DNA of 23,755 nt, from contig DATJLU010000189.1 in assembly GCA_035509275.1 (NCBI GenBank), positions 1 through 23,755 of the forward strand, in the 5' to 3' direction. Of the stretch, positions 1 to 9,840 are shown piece by piece. This stretch comes from DAHUYF01 sp035509275. GTDB taxonomy: Bacteria > Pseudomonadota > Alphaproteobacteria > ATCC43930 > CGMCC-115725. Numbering within the stretch: the stretch's first letter is position 1; the number at the start of each line of letters is the position of its first letter. A program made the position numbers and the translations under genes. Below the pieces are notes generated by a model. The model had not been told where the DNA came from. It ran no database searches and saw nothing but the letters and a program-made list of their open reading frames with translations.

Positions 1-232
1 AAACCTCGCGCGCTGGGGCTATCCCTATGTGATGGAAGAGTTCCGCTTCCACGTCACCGTGACCGGCGCGATCGATCCGACGCTGGCCGACCGGCTCACG
101 CCGGCGCTCGAGACGCTGTTCGCGCCAGTCCTGACGCTGCCACTGGCGATCACCGAGCTCGCGCTCTTCACCGAGCCTGCGCCCGGCGCCCCCTTCCGCC
201 TCCTCCGCCGCGCGGCGCTGGCAGGCGGCTGA
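1..232 (+). CDS. DUF1045-type protein, C-terminal part
   Basis: The reading frame is open from base 2 and ends at TGA 230-232, leaving 76 residues; the start lies off the left edge. The segment begins NLARWGYPYVMEEFRFHVTV, and the Y-V-(M/D)-EEFRFH-T-T pattern is typical of the DUF1045 family, a two-histidine 2H-phosphoesterase-like family often annotated as a phosphonate-metabolism-associated protein. The second H-x-T motif of that fold would be FHVTVTG (about residues 17-23 of the visible part). In other genomes this gene sits near phn genes; none is visible here because the upstream side is cut off. It converges on ureG. The family call is by eye; a specific substrate cannot be given. Confidence 0.7.
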   Translation, partial: NLARWGYPYVMEEFRFHVTVTGAIDPTLADRLTPALETLFAPVLTLPLAITELALFTEPAPGAPFRLLRRAALAGG

Positions 233-354
233 GGTGTGCGTACGCCCCACCTCGCGGCAACGCCCCTCCCAATGATCGCCTCGCCCGCGAAAGAGCGTGT
301 GAGGGAATTGCGCGCAAAGGTGCTTTCGCTGACATCGTGCGGCTCAGAGATGGA

Positions 355-371
355 CCCCCGCTTCGCGGGGG
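355..371. repeat. Short perfect palindrome (7-bp stem)
   Basis: CCCCCGC (355-361) pairs with GCGGGGG (365-371) around a TTC loop. It lies in the 346-bp gene-free stretch between the DUF1045-type gene and ureG, which converge. It may help end transcription from one or both sides, but no T-run follows the stem on either strand, so it is listed as a repeat rather than a terminator. Confidence 0.5.
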
Positions 372-401
372 CGACGAATTCTAAAGCAAAATCAAATTGT
401 T

Positions 402-550
402 CCGTCATTCCCGCGAAAGCGGGAAGCCATACGGTCTCAAAGCGCCACCTTCGTCCACTTCGATTTCTTCACACACTCGAAAGCGGGCGTCCAGGAGCTT
501 CAGCCCCGACGAGCGGAGTCTATGGCTCTGGATTCCCGCCTTCGCGGGAA
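402..550. repeat. Dispersed palindromic element bounded by two TTCCCGC hairpins
   Basis: Two near-identical hairpins bracket about 150 bp: TTCCCGC-GAAA-GCGGGAA at 408-425 and TTCCCGC-CTTC-GCGGGAA at 533-550. The left edge reads CGTCATTCCCGC and the right edge carries CTGGATTCCCGCC, the arrangement of the very common intergenic palindromic elements of Bradyrhizobium-like genomes. Nothing coding is convincing between them. The element sits just past the ureG stop, so it is the last DNA of the urea cluster and could act as a 3' stabilising or terminating structure. Apart from it and the palindrome at 355-371 I see nothing in 233-578. Confidence 0.6.
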
Positions 551-578
551 AGGCGGAAAAGATGTTGGGATCGCCGTA

Positions 579-1223
579 TCAAACCTGCTCTGCGCTACGC
601 GCCGGCGCATCGAGCCCACCCTGCTCCGCGATGAAGCGCGCGATCTCGGCGACCCCCTGCCCGGCTTTGAGATTGGTGAAGAGGAAGGGCCGCGGGCCGC
701 GCATCTTCGAGGCATCACGCTCCATCACCTCGAGGCTGGCGCCGACCAAGGGCGCGAGGTCGATCTTGTTGATCACCAGGAGATCGGAGCGGGTGATGCC
801 GGGACCGCCCTTGCGCGGAATCTTGTCGCCGGCGCTGACATCGATGACGTAGAGCGTCAAATCGGCGAGCTCGGGGCTGAAGGTGGCAGCGAGGTTGTCG
901 CCGCCGGATTCGACGAAGATCAGATCGAGCGCAGGAAAGCGCCGGCTCATCTCGGCCACCGCCGCGAGGTTGATCGAGGCATCCTCGCGGATTGCCGTAT
1001 GCGGGCAGCCGCCGGTCTCGACGCCGGTGATGCGCTCCGGCGCGAGCGCGCCCGAGCGCGTCAGGAATTGCGCATCCTCTTTCGTGTAGATGTCGTTGGT
1101 GACGACGGCGATGTCGTAGCGGTCGCGCATATGCTTGCACAGGCGATCGACCAGCGCGGTCTTGCCGGAGCCGACCGGGCCGCCGATACCGACGCGAAGT
1201 GGGCCGTGGGGAGAGCGCGTCAT
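579..1223 (-). CDS. ureG: Urease accessory GTPase UreG
   Basis: A 214-residue protein of the SIMIBI GTPase family that couples GTP hydrolysis to nickel delivery into the urease active site, working in the cytoplasm with UreD, UreF and UreE. Visible motifs are the P-loop GGPVGSGKT (14-22), the nickel-binding CPH (73-75) inside ETGGCPH, ESGGDN (105-110) and the base-recognition NKID (152-155). Length is normal for UreG. The start is fixed by the ATGA overlap with the end of ureF. It is the last gene of the urt-ure cluster and is followed by a palindromic element. Confidence 0.97.
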   Translation of the reverse strand: MTRSPHGPLRVGIGGPVGSGKTALVDRLCKHMRDRYDIAVVTNDIYTKEDAQFLTRSGALAPERITGVETGGCPHTAIREDASINLAAVAEMSRRFPALDLIFVESGGDNLAATFSPELADLTLYVIDVSAGDKIPRKGGPGITRSDLLVINKIDLAPLVGASLEVMERDASKMRGPRPFLFTNLKAGQGVAEIARFIAEQGGLDAPARSAEQV

Positions 1224-1903
1224 GAGCGGAAGAGCCTCGTATATTGGGTTTCGTGGCGCATCGAGCAGCGGTCGATGAACGGCGCGGCGGTGCCGATCTC
1301 GTCGAGCGGAGTCGCCAGCACCGCGCGCGCCGCGCTCGCTATCACCGGCTCGAGCGCGGCAATGGCGCGCTGCCCATCCGATTGGCCGAGCGGAATGAGC
1401 CGCATCCCGGCCGAGACCAGCGTGCCGGCAAAGCTGTGGAGATAGGCGGTGAGCGTGTCGGCGAGCGGCACCTCATGCGCCGCCGCGGCGACCCCGACCG
1501 CGACCGGCAAGGCGACCTCGCCGCGATGGCGCAGCGCCAGCGCGTCGAGCAGCGGATGCGGCCAGGCGCTGCGCGTCGTCGCCAGGAACGCCGCCCCCTG
1601 GGCGCGGCTTTCGAGCGCGGTCTCGGCCGTGCCGCGCCAGGCGGCGGCGAGCTCGGCAACCTCATCGAGGGCCGCGCGGTCGCCCGCTTCGGTCGCGCGC
1701 CAGGCGGCGGCGAGGAGCGCGCCGTCGCTCCGCCCGGCCCCGGCGCTCACCGCCGTCGCGACAAAGCCGGCGAGCCCGTCGCGGTCGCGCACCAGCCCCG
1801 TCTCGACCGCGTATTCGAGGCCATGGCTGTAGCTGAAGGCGCCGAGCGGATAGCTCGGCGAGAGCCAGGTCATCAGCCGATAGAGCGCGCCCTCAGTGCT
1901 CAT
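1220..1903 (-). CDS. ureF: Urease accessory protein UreF
   Basis: A 227-residue all-helical UreF, which binds UreD and recruits UreG to apo-urease during nickel insertion. The conserved N-terminal pattern LMTWLSPSYPLGAFSYSHGLE (about residues 10-30) identifies it, with the usual Gly/Ala-rich middle and a C-terminal RHETQYTRLFRS tail. I chose the ATG at 1903 (MSTEGALYRL): it overlaps the end of ureE by 11 bases in another frame, as expected for translational coupling. An upstream in-frame start at 1927 would give an atypical longer N-terminus inside ureE. It shares ATGA with ureG. Confidence 0.95.
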   Translation of the reverse strand: MSTEGALYRLMTWLSPSYPLGAFSYSHGLEYAVETGLVRDRDGLAGFVATAVSAGAGRSDGALLAAAWRATEAGDRAALDEVAELAAAWRGTAETALESRAQGAAFLATTRSAWPHPLLDALALRHRGEVALPVAVGVAAAAHEVPLADTLTAYLHSFAGTLVSAGMRLIPLGQSDGQRAIAALEPVIASAARAVLATPLDEIGTAAPFIDRCSMRHETQYTRLFRS

Positions 1904-2350
1904 GGGAGTGATCGTGCTCGCCCGCATAGGCGCCGCGCTCGGGCGTGAACGGCGCCTCGACCCGCGCGAGCCGCGCGCCGAGCCCTTCGAGCATGGCGGC
2001 GATGACGTGGTCGTCGCGGATCAGGATGCGATGGGGGTCGATCTGCGCCGGCAAATGGCGGTTGCCGAGATGCCAGGCGAGACGCAGCAGCAGCGCCGGG
2101 CTCGCCGCCGTCACCTCGAGCAGCGCCTCCGGCGCCGCTTTCACCCTGAGCCAGGTGCCGTCGGAGAGCGCGATGCCGTCGCCCTCTTCGAGCACGCCCG
2201 CGCGCGGCAGATCGAGCAGGAAGGCCTCGCCGGCATCGCTGGTGAGCCGCAAGCGGCGGCGATGGCGATCGTCATAGCCGAGCGTCACCGTGCCCCGCGC
2301 CGCACCGCTCGGCCACTGCCCCGCCCGCGCGACATGCGATGCGCGCAGCA

Positions 2351-2351
<1 letters not shown>
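1893..2351 (-). CDS. ureE: Urease nickel metallochaperone UreE
   Basis: A 152-residue UreE, the dimeric chaperone that holds Ni2+ and passes it to UreG. The C-terminal domain shows the family motif HLGNRHLP (94-101) and the DHVIAAMLEGLGA stretch (114-126), and the protein ends in a short histidine-rich tail, GEHDHSHEH, a typical extra nickel-binding site. The start is the ATG at 2351, which shares one base with the TGA of ureC (TGATG). The same frame stays open far upstream, but that part lies antisense-free inside ureC in another frame and is not coding. A His tail makes nickel storage as well as transfer plausible. Confidence 0.95.
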
Positions 2352-4059
<1,708 letters not shown>

Positions 4060-4063
<4 letters not shown>

Positions 4064-4377
4064 GGCGCGCTCCCGAGCGGGCCGGCAATCTTGTTGTTGA
4101 AGCCGTGCACGATGCGCGCGCCGCCATAGGCGACGAGCCGCACGCGCCGCGTCTGCCCCGGCTCGAAGCGCACCGCCGTGCCGGCAGGAATGTCGAGACG
4201 GAAACCGCGCGCTTTGCGCCGGTCGAAGCTGAGCGCGGCATTGGTCTCAAAGAAATGATAATGCGAGCCGACCTGAATCGGCCGGTCGCCGGTATTGGCG
4301 ACCTCGAGCTCGACCGTCGGCCGGCCGGCATTGAGCTCGATCTCGCCGGGCTGCGGAATGATTTCACCAGGGATCAT
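4060..4377 (-). CDS. ureB: Urease beta subunit UreB
   Basis: A 105-residue structural subunit that packs against UreC in the (UreABC)3 trimer. It starts MIPGEIIPQPGEIELNAGR and contains VGSHYHFFETN (about 37-47) and RLDIPAGTAVRFEPG, all hallmark UreB segments. The separate ureA and ureB genes are the usual bacterial arrangement rather than the fused form of Helicobacter. It overlaps ureC by ATGA, but is separated from ureA by 87 bases holding a palindrome, the largest gap in the ure half of the cluster. Confidence 0.96.
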
Positions 4378-4400
4378 GGGCGGAGCCTCTTGCGATCAAT

Positions 4401-4437
4401 CCCCTCCCCCCTTGAGAGGGAGGGTTAGGGAGGGGGG
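4401..4437. repeat. G-rich palindrome with a quadruplex pattern between ureA and ureB
   Basis: CCCCTCCC (4401-4408) can pair with GGGAGGGG (4428-4435). On the plus strand the right half reads G3-A-G3-TTA-G3-A-G6 (4418-4437), which fits the four-tract G-quadruplex rule. The genes run on the minus strand, so the G tracts lie on the template strand and the mRNA has the C-rich copy. Its CCCTCxCC character resembles the larger palindromes at 13206-13281 and 16950-17058, so it may be a shortened member of the same repeat family. Confidence 0.55.
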
Positions 4438-4464
4438 AAACGAAGAAAGCATCCAAGCGCAATC

Positions 4465-4767
4465 TCACCGGATCGGGTGATGCACGGTGACGAGCTTGGT
4501 GCCGTCGGGAAAGGTCGCTTCGACCTGGATCTCGTGGATCATCTCGGCGACGCCCTCCATCACCTGCGCGCGGCCGAGCACGGCAGCGCCGTCGCGCATC
4601 AGCTCCGCCACCGAGCGGCCGTCGCGCGCGCCCTCGACGACATAGTCGGTGATGAGCGCCACGGCTTCCGGATGGTTGAGCTTGACGCCGCGCTCGAGCC
4701 GCCGGCGCGCCACCATCGCCGCCATGGCGACCAGCAGCTTGTCCTTCTCGCGGGGAGTCAGGTTCAT
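4465..4767 (-). CDS. ureA: Urease gamma subunit UreA
   Basis: A 100-residue structural subunit, exactly the common UreA length. It begins MNLTPREKDKLLVAMAAMVA and ends FPDGTKLVTVHHPIR, both diagnostic, with RRLERGVKLNHPEA (22-35) and ALITDYVVEGARDG between. The frame is open for another 500 bases upstream, but that stretch is ureD in a different frame; the start at 4767 is set by homology and by position 8 bases after ureD. It forms UreABC with UreB and UreC in the cytoplasm. Confidence 0.97.
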   Translation of the reverse strand: MNLTPREKDKLLVAMAAMVARRRLERGVKLNHPEAVALITDYVVEGARDGRSVAELMRDGAAVLGRAQVMEGVAEMIHEIQVEATFPDGTKLVTVHHPIR

Positions 4768-4775
4768 GGGTTTCC

Positions 4776-5636
4776 TCAGACATGCCAGAGCCGCGGCAGC
4801 GACGCGGGGAGCCCGCCCGCCGCGTGGCGCAAATGGCAGAGATAGCGTAGCAATGCAAGCCGCACCCGGTCGGCGCGCGCGTCCAAGAAGCGCGCCAGCA
4901 GCACGCCATTGACCAGGCTCGCCGCGCCGTCGCCGGCTTCGGCCGCCGCGCGCGCGGCGGGAAGCTGGTCGGCCGCATCCGGGCCGACATAAAGCGCGGT
5001 GGCGAGCGCCGCCGCACCGCCCAGCCCCGCCGGCGCCGCCAGCAGCGCGCCGATATCGCCGTCGAGGCGAAGCGCATCGGCCCAGACGAGCCTGCCGCCG
5101 ATGCGGATGCGCCAGGCCTCGTGCAGCAGCCCGCGAGTGAAGCGCTCGCCGCGCGCGGCGCGGCCGAAGACGAGAGACTCCGCCGCCAGGAGGCGCGCCC
5201 CCGGTGCCAGCTCCGCCGCAATGCGGCGCACCAGGCGGGCGCGATCGAACAGGATGGTCTCCTGCGGCAGCCATTCGAGCCAGCCGCCCGCGTCGACACC
5301 GAGCCTTACGCCGATCTCGACCTCGGGCCCGAGCGAGCGATAGACCTTCTCGGCCGCCGCGGTGGTGGCGGCTCCGCGCGCACGCTCCTCGACCTTCAGT
5401 GAGAGCGCGATGCGATCGCCGCCGGTGAGACCGCCGGAGGTGGTGAGCAGCGCGGCGAGCGGCGGATCGCCGGGCGCGGGATCGGGAAAGAGAACGCGGC
5501 AGGGCGTGCGCTGATAGAGATGGACGAGGCCGCCCTGGCCGAAGACGATCTCGGCCGCGCCGTCGCCGCGCTCGAGGCGGGGGCTGGGCGCAGCGAGCGG
5601 TTCTGGCGCCTCATACCGTGAGGTAGCGGCGGACAT
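4776..5636 (-). CDS. ureD: Urease accessory protein UreD
   Basis: A 286-residue UreD (UreH), the scaffold that binds apo-urease and forms the UreD-UreF-UreG activation complex, where it is thought to guide nickel. Visible family segments include LTTSGGLTGGDRIALS (about 65-80), EKVYRSLGPEVEI, LEWLPQETILFDRARL and a C-terminal RLALLRYLCHLRHAAGGLPA. The likely start is the ATG at 5636 (MSAATSRYEAP), which overlaps the end of urtE by 26 bases in another frame. No other in-frame methionine lies nearby downstream, although a GTG or TTG start cannot be excluded. This overlap joins the transporter genes to the urease genes. Confidence 0.93.
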   Translation of the reverse strand: MSAATSRYEAPEPLAAPSPRLERGDGAAEIVFGQGGLVHLYQRTPCRVLFPDPAPGDPPLAALLTTSGGLTGGDRIALSLKVEERARGAATTAAAEKVYRSLGPEVEIGVRLGVDAGGWLEWLPQETILFDRARLVRRIAAELAPGARLLAAESLVFGRAARGERFTRGLLHEAWRIRIGGRLVWADALRLDGDIGALLAAPAGLGGAAALATALYVGPDAADQLPAARAAAEAGDGAASLVNGVLLARFLDARADRVRLALLRYLCHLRHAAGGLPASLPRLWHV

Positions 5637-6306
5637 CGCTTTCCACCATGTGGTCGGCGTCGCCCGACAATACCACTTCGCCGCGCTCCATGACGATATA
5701 GCGCTGCGCCAGCGCCCGCGCGAACTCGAAATACTGCTCGACCAGCAGGATCGCCATGTCGCCGCGCGCCGCCAGCGCACGGATCACGCGCTCGATCTCT
5801 TTGATGATCGAAGGCTGGATGCCTTCGGTGGGCTCGTCGAGGATGAGGAGGCGCGGCCGCATGACCAGCGCGCGGGCGATGGCGAGCTGCTGCTGCTGCC
5901 CGCCCGAGAGATCGCCGCCGCGCCGGCGGAGCATGTCGCGCAGCACCGGGAACAGCGCGAAGATCTCGTCGGAGATGCGCCGCTCGCCGCGCGGCGCCGT
6001 GGCGAGGCCGGTCTCGAGATTTTCCTCGACGGTGAGCCGCGGGAAGATCTCGCGGCCCTGCGGCACCAGCGCAAGGCCGCGCCGGGCACGCTCATGCGGT
6101 TTGAGCCGGGTGATGTCCTCGCCTTCCCAGGCGATGCGCCCGCCGCGGATCGGCTGCAGCCCCATGATCGCGCGCATCAGGCTGGTTTTGCCGACGCCGT
6201 TGCGGCCGAGGACGCAGGTCACCGAGCCTTTCTCCGCCAGCACGCTGACATGGCGCAGAATGTGGCTGGCGCCGTAATAGAGCTCGACGTTCTCGGCGGC
6301 GAGCAT
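5611..6306 (-). CDS. urtE: Urea ABC transporter ATPase UrtE
   Basis: A 231-residue LivF-type ATPase, one of the two nucleotide-binding subunits of the UrtABCDE high-affinity urea importer, on the inner face of the cytoplasmic membrane. It has Walker A GRNGVGKTS (34-42), the signature LSGGQ (133-137) and Walker B LLILDEP (153-159). The Val in GRNGVGKT is characteristic of UrtE compared with the Ala of LivF. The residue after Walker B that is usually the H-loop histidine is Gln191 (LLVEQ), which is normal for this subfamily. It lies 3 bases from urtD and overlaps ureD. Confidence 0.95.
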   Translation of the reverse strand: MLAAENVELYYGASHILRHVSVLAEKGSVTCVLGRNGVGKTSLMRAIMGLQPIRGGRIAWEGEDITRLKPHERARRGLALVPQGREIFPRLTVEENLETGLATAPRGERRISDEIFALFPVLRDMLRRRGGDLSGGQQQQLAIARALVMRPRLLILDEPTEGIQPSIIKEIERVIRALAARGDMAILLVEQYFEFARALAQRYIVMERGEVVLSGDADHMVESDVRRYLTV

Positions 6307-6309
6307 GGC

Positions 6310-7062
6310 TCAGCGTCCCAGATAGACGTCGATCACGGCCGGCTGGCTCTGGACGAAATCGATCGAGCCGTCGGCAAGCACCGTGCCCTCATGCAGCACG
6401 GTGACGCGGGTGTTGAGGCTGCGCACGAACTCCATGTCGTGCTCGACGACGATCACCGTGTGCGATCCCGCCAGCGACAGCACCAGCTCCGCCGTCGCCT
6501 CGGTCTCGCGGTCGGTCATCCCCGCCACCGGCTCGTCGAGCAGCAACAGGCGCTGATCCTGGATCAGCAGCATGCCGATCTCGAGCCATTGCTTCTGACC
6601 ATGGCTGAGCGCGCCGGCGACGGCGTCCTCGCGCCCGGCAAGGCCGATGCGGCGGATCATGTCGCCGATGGCGTCGCGCTGCGCGCCGGCGAGCCGCGCG
6701 CCGAGCGTGCGCAGGATGCCGCGCGGCGCCTTTTGCGCCAGCTCCAGGTTCTGGAACACGGTCAGATTCTCGAACACCGTCGGCTTCTGAAACTTGCGGC
6801 CGATGCCGAGATTGGCGATCGCCGCCTCGTCGAGCCGCGTCAGGTCATGGTTGCCGTCGAACAGCACCGTGCCGGTATCGGGCCGCGTCTTGCCGGTGAT
6901 CACATCCATCATCGTCGTCTTGCCGGCGCCATTGGGGCCGATCACCGAGCGGATCTCGCCGCGATCGACGACCAGCGACAGCTCGTTCAGCGCCTTGAAG
7001 CCGTCGAAGCTGACGCTGACGCCGTCGAGATAGAGCATCGTCTCCGTCGCGGCCTCGCTCAT
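6310..7062 (-). CDS. urtD: Urea ABC transporter ATPase UrtD
   Basis: A 250-residue LivG-type ATPase, partner of UrtE in powering urea uptake. It has Walker A GPNGAGKTT (42-50), Q-loop Gln92 (FQKPTVFENL), a variant signature LSHGQKQWLEIG (152-163), Walker B LLLLDEP (172-178) and H-loop His208 (VVEHDM). The LSHGQKQWLEIGMLL variant and the PVAGMTDRET that follows are typical of UrtD. The start at 7062 (MSEAATETML) is fixed by an ATGA overlap with the end of urtC; the frame runs on upstream within urtC but without support. Confidence 0.95.
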   Translation of the reverse strand: MSEAATETMLYLDGVSVSFDGFKALNELSLVVDRGEIRSVIGPNGAGKTTMMDVITGKTRPDTGTVLFDGNHDLTRLDEAAIANLGIGRKFQKPTVFENLTVFQNLELAQKAPRGILRTLGARLAGAQRDAIGDMIRRIGLAGREDAVAGALSHGQKQWLEIGMLLIQDQRLLLLDEPVAGMTDRETEATAELVLSLAGSHTVIVVEHDMEFVRSLNTRVTVLHEGTVLADGSIDFVQSQPAVIDVYLGR

Positions 7063-8213
7063 GGCACCCGCTCCTCGCCCGCGATCGGCGCCGCCGGCTT
7101 TTCGCTCACGAGCGGCACCGCCGGGCGGCGCAGCCAAACCGCCAGCGTTCCGGCAAGGCCGACAATGCCTTTCGGCAGCGCCAGGGTGACGAGCACGAAG
7201 AGCCCGCCGAGGATGAACAGCCAGGCATCGGGGAACGAGCCGGTGAGCCAGGACTTGGCGAAGTTGATGAGGGCGGCGCCGATGATCGGCCCGAGCAAGG
7301 TGCCGCGGCCGCCGACCGCGACCCAGATCGCGATCTCGATCGAGTTGCCGGGCGAGAACTCGCTCGGATTGATGATGCCGACCTGCGGCACGTAGAGCGC
7401 GCCGGCGATGCCGGCCAGCACCGCGGAAAGGGTGAAGGCGAAGAGCTTGGCGTGATCGACGGAGTAGCCGAGGAAGCGCACCCGGCTCTCGGCGTCGCGC
7501 AGCGCCAGCAGCAGCCGGCCGAGCTTCGAGCCGGTGACCAGCCGGCAGACGACATAGCCGAGCCCCAGCGCCACCATCGAGGCGATGTAGAGTCCGCGCC
7601 GCGTCGCTGCCGCGTGCAGATCGAAGCCGAGCAGATCCTTGAAATCGGTCAGACCGTTATTGCCGCCGAAGCCCATATCGTTGCGAAAGAAGGCGAGCCA
7701 GAGCGCATAGGTCATCGCCTGGGTGATGATCGAGAGATAGACGCCGGTGACGCGCGAGCGGAAGGCGAACCAGCCGAAGACCAGCGCCAGCAGCCCCGGC
7801 ACCACCACCACCATCAGCGCCGCAAAGGCGAAATGATCGAAGCCCCACCAATACCAGGGCAGCGCCTTCCAGTTGAGGAACACCATGAAGTCCGGCAGCA
7901 CCGGATTGCCGTAGACGCCGCGCGTGCCGATCTCGCGCATGAGATACATGCCCATGGCATAGCCGCCGAGCGCGAAGAAGGCGCCATGGCCGAGGCTCAG
8001 AATGCCGGCATAACCCCAGATCAGGTCGAGCGCCAGCGCCAACAGCGCGTAGCAGGCATATTTGCCGAAGAGCGGCACGAGATAATCGGGAACACGCAGG
8101 GCCGAGCCGCTCGGCAGCATGTTGAGCAGCGGCACGCCGACGGTCAGCACCACGCCGACGGCCAGCAGCCAGGTCCAGCCGCGCGGCGCGAGCAGGCCCG
8201 AGGCGCGCCGCAT
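7059..8213 (-). CDS. urtC: Urea ABC transporter permease UrtC
   Basis: A 384-residue LivM-type permease forming half of the membrane channel for urea import. Its hydrophobic helices begin at residues 12-30 (WTWLLAVGVVLTVGVPLL), and the conserved segment YAGILSLGHGAFFALGGYAMG (about 69-89) marks the LivM/UrtC family. A second conserved stretch, AVGGRGTLLGPIIGAALINFAKSW, lies near 295-320, followed by the last membrane helix and a polar tail. It starts 3 bases after urtB and shares ATGA with urtD. Confidence 0.95.
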   Translation of the reverse strand: MRRASGLLAPRGWTWLLAVGVVLTVGVPLLNMLPSGSALRVPDYLVPLFGKYACYALLALALDLIWGYAGILSLGHGAFFALGGYAMGMYLMREIGTRGVYGNPVLPDFMVFLNWKALPWYWWGFDHFAFAALMVVVVPGLLALVFGWFAFRSRVTGVYLSIITQAMTYALWLAFFRNDMGFGGNNGLTDFKDLLGFDLHAAATRRGLYIASMVALGLGYVVCRLVTGSKLGRLLLALRDAESRVRFLGYSVDHAKLFAFTLSAVLAGIAGALYVPQVGIINPSEFSPGNSIEIAIWVAVGGRGTLLGPIIGAALINFAKSWLTGSFPDAWLFILGGLFVLVTLALPKGIVGLAGTLAVWLRRPAVPLVSEKPAAPIAGEERVP

Positions 8214-8216
8214 CGC

Positions 8217-9836
8217 TCAGCTCTCCGCCACGCGGCCCTTGAGCGCGAACAAGCCGCGCGGGCGCTTCTGGATGAAGAGGATGATCGCCACCAGCACCAC
8301 GACCTTGCCGAGCACCGCGCCGGCGACGGGCTCGAGCAGCTTGTTGACGATGCCGAGGCTCATCGCGCCGGCGAGCGTGCCGAGCAGGCTGCCGACGCCG
8401 CCGAACACCACCACCATGAAGCTGTCGACGATGTAGATGCCGCCGAGATTGGGGCTGACGTTGCCGATCTGCGACAGCGCGACGCCGGCCATGCCGGCGA
8501 TGCCGGAGCCGAGCCCGAAGGTGAGCGCATCGATGCGCGCCGTCGGAATGCCCATCGCCGCCGCCATGTCGCGATTCTGCGTCACCGCGCGCATCTGCAG
8601 ACCGAACCGGGTGCGCCGCAGCACCAGCGCCAGCAAGCCGAGGACGACGAAGCAGAAGGCCAAGATGACGAGGCGGTTCCAGGTCAGGAACACGCCCCCG
8701 GGCAAGCCGAAGCCGCCGGTCATCCAGGACGGGTTGGACACCGCCTTGTTGGGGGCGCCGAAGATCATCCGCACCAGCTGCTGCAGGAACAGGCTCACAC
8801 CCCAGGTGGCGAGCAAGGTCTCGAGCGGCCGGCCGTAGAGGAAGCGGATGATGCCGCGCTCCAGCGCGATCCCGACCAGCGCGGTGACGATGAACGCGAC
8901 CGGCACGGCGGCGATGAGATAGCCGTCGAGCCAGCGCGGCGGCAGGAAGGCGTTGAAGAGCTGCTGCACCACATAGGTGGCGTAGGCGCCGAGCATGATC
9001 ATCTCGCCATGCGCCATGTTGATGACGCCCATCACGCCGAAGGTGATGGCAAGCCCGATCGCCGCCAGCAGCAGAATGCTGCCGAGGCTCAGCCCTTCAA
9101 ACAGCGTGGCGGCGACACCGATGATCTGGATGCGCCGGTTGATCGCGTGCAGCGCCGCGTCGAGCGCCTTTTCCACGTCGGGGTCGAGATTGCCGGCGCC
9201 GCGGCGCTCGGCCAGCAGATTGTAGATCTCGGGGTTCGTCGAATCCGAGAGCGTGGCGATGGCGGCCAGCTGCTCGCTCTTGTCGCTGCTGGAGAGCTGG
9301 GCGGCGGCCAGCGCCCGTTGCAGCGTGTCGCGCACCTCGTCGTCCGGCTCGGCCGCAAGCGCCTTTTTGAGGCCGGGGATGCGGTCCGGCGCCGGATGCT
9401 TCAGCGCGTCCTGCGCGGCGCGCAGGCGATCCCCGCGTTGCGGGCTGAACAGCATGAGGCCGGCCAAGGCCGATTCGACGGTGCTGCGCAGCGCGTTGTT
9501 CACCATCACCTGATTGACGGCGTCGCTGCCGACATTGCCGAGCGACTTGCCGTCGATGGGATCGGTGAGCGCGTAGCCGCTATCGCTCTCGGCGGCGATC
9601 ACCACCTTGTTGTCGGCCGTGGTGTAGAGCGCATCGTTGGACAGCGCTTCGAGCACGCGCACCGCGCGGGGATCGCCGAGCGCGCCGAGCGCGCGGATCG
9701 CTGCCGCCTTGGCATCGAAATCGTCGGAAGCGAGCTGCGCGACGAGAGAATTGAAATCGTCGGCGGCGCGCGCCGCGCCGGCGAGCGAGGCCAGCGCCAG
9801 CAGTATCAGCAGAAGGAAACGAAGGTAGCGCATCAT
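8217..9836 (-). CDS. urtB: Urea ABC transporter permease UrtB with long N-terminal domain
   Basis: A 539-residue LivH-type permease, the second membrane half of the urea importer. Residues 1-24 are a signal-like hydrophobic segment (cleavage possible after ARA), followed by about 215 soluble residues with helical, HEAT-like repeats (for example DAKAAAIRALGALGDPRAVR, 41-60), then the permease core from about residue 245. The core has GVINMAHGEMIMLGAYATYV (270-289) and the C-terminal GGVGSLLGTLAGAMSLG. This long architecture is usual for UrtB and unlike the roughly 300-residue LivH. The start is one of two adjacent ATGs (9836 or 9833), directly after a small hairpin whose loop and stem hold the only G-rich ribosome-binding candidate. 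Confidence 0.93.
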   Translation of the reverse strand: MMRYLRFLLLILLALASLAGAARAADDFNSLVAQLASDDFDAKAAAIRALGALGDPRAVRVLEALSNDALYTTADNKVVIAAESDSGYALTDPIDGKSLGNVGSDAVNQVMVNNALRSTVESALAGLMLFSPQRGDRLRAAQDALKHPAPDRIPGLKKALAAEPDDEVRDTLQRALAAAQLSSSDKSEQLAAIATLSDSTNPEIYNLLAERRGAGNLDPDVEKALDAALHAINRRIQIIGVAATLFEGLSLGSILLLAAIGLAITFGVMGVINMAHGEMIMLGAYATYVVQQLFNAFLPPRWLDGYLIAAVPVAFIVTALVGIALERGIIRFLYGRPLETLLATWGVSLFLQQLVRMIFGAPNKAVSNPSWMTGGFGLPGGVFLTWNRLVILAFCFVVLGLLALVLRRTRFGLQMRAVTQNRDMAAAMGIPTARIDALTFGLGSGIAGMAGVALSQIGNVSPNLGGIYIVDSFMVVVFGGVGSLLGTLAGAMSLGIVNKLLEPVAGAVLGKVVVLVAIILFIQKRPRGLFALKGRVAES

Positions 9837-9840
9837 CAGG

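Noticed and set aside
355..550. Repeated hairpins considered as a CRISPR remnant.
   Set aside because: Only two hairpins of this kind, with unequal flanks and no regular spacers or cas genes.
5734..5736. Gln in place of the H-loop His in UrtE, first taken as a defect.
   Set aside because: LVEQ is the normal form in LivF and UrtE proteins, so the ATPase is not broken.
5650..7395. A plus-strand open frame of about 580 codons opposite urtE and urtD.
   Set aside because: It is antisense to two intact ATPases and has no family motif.
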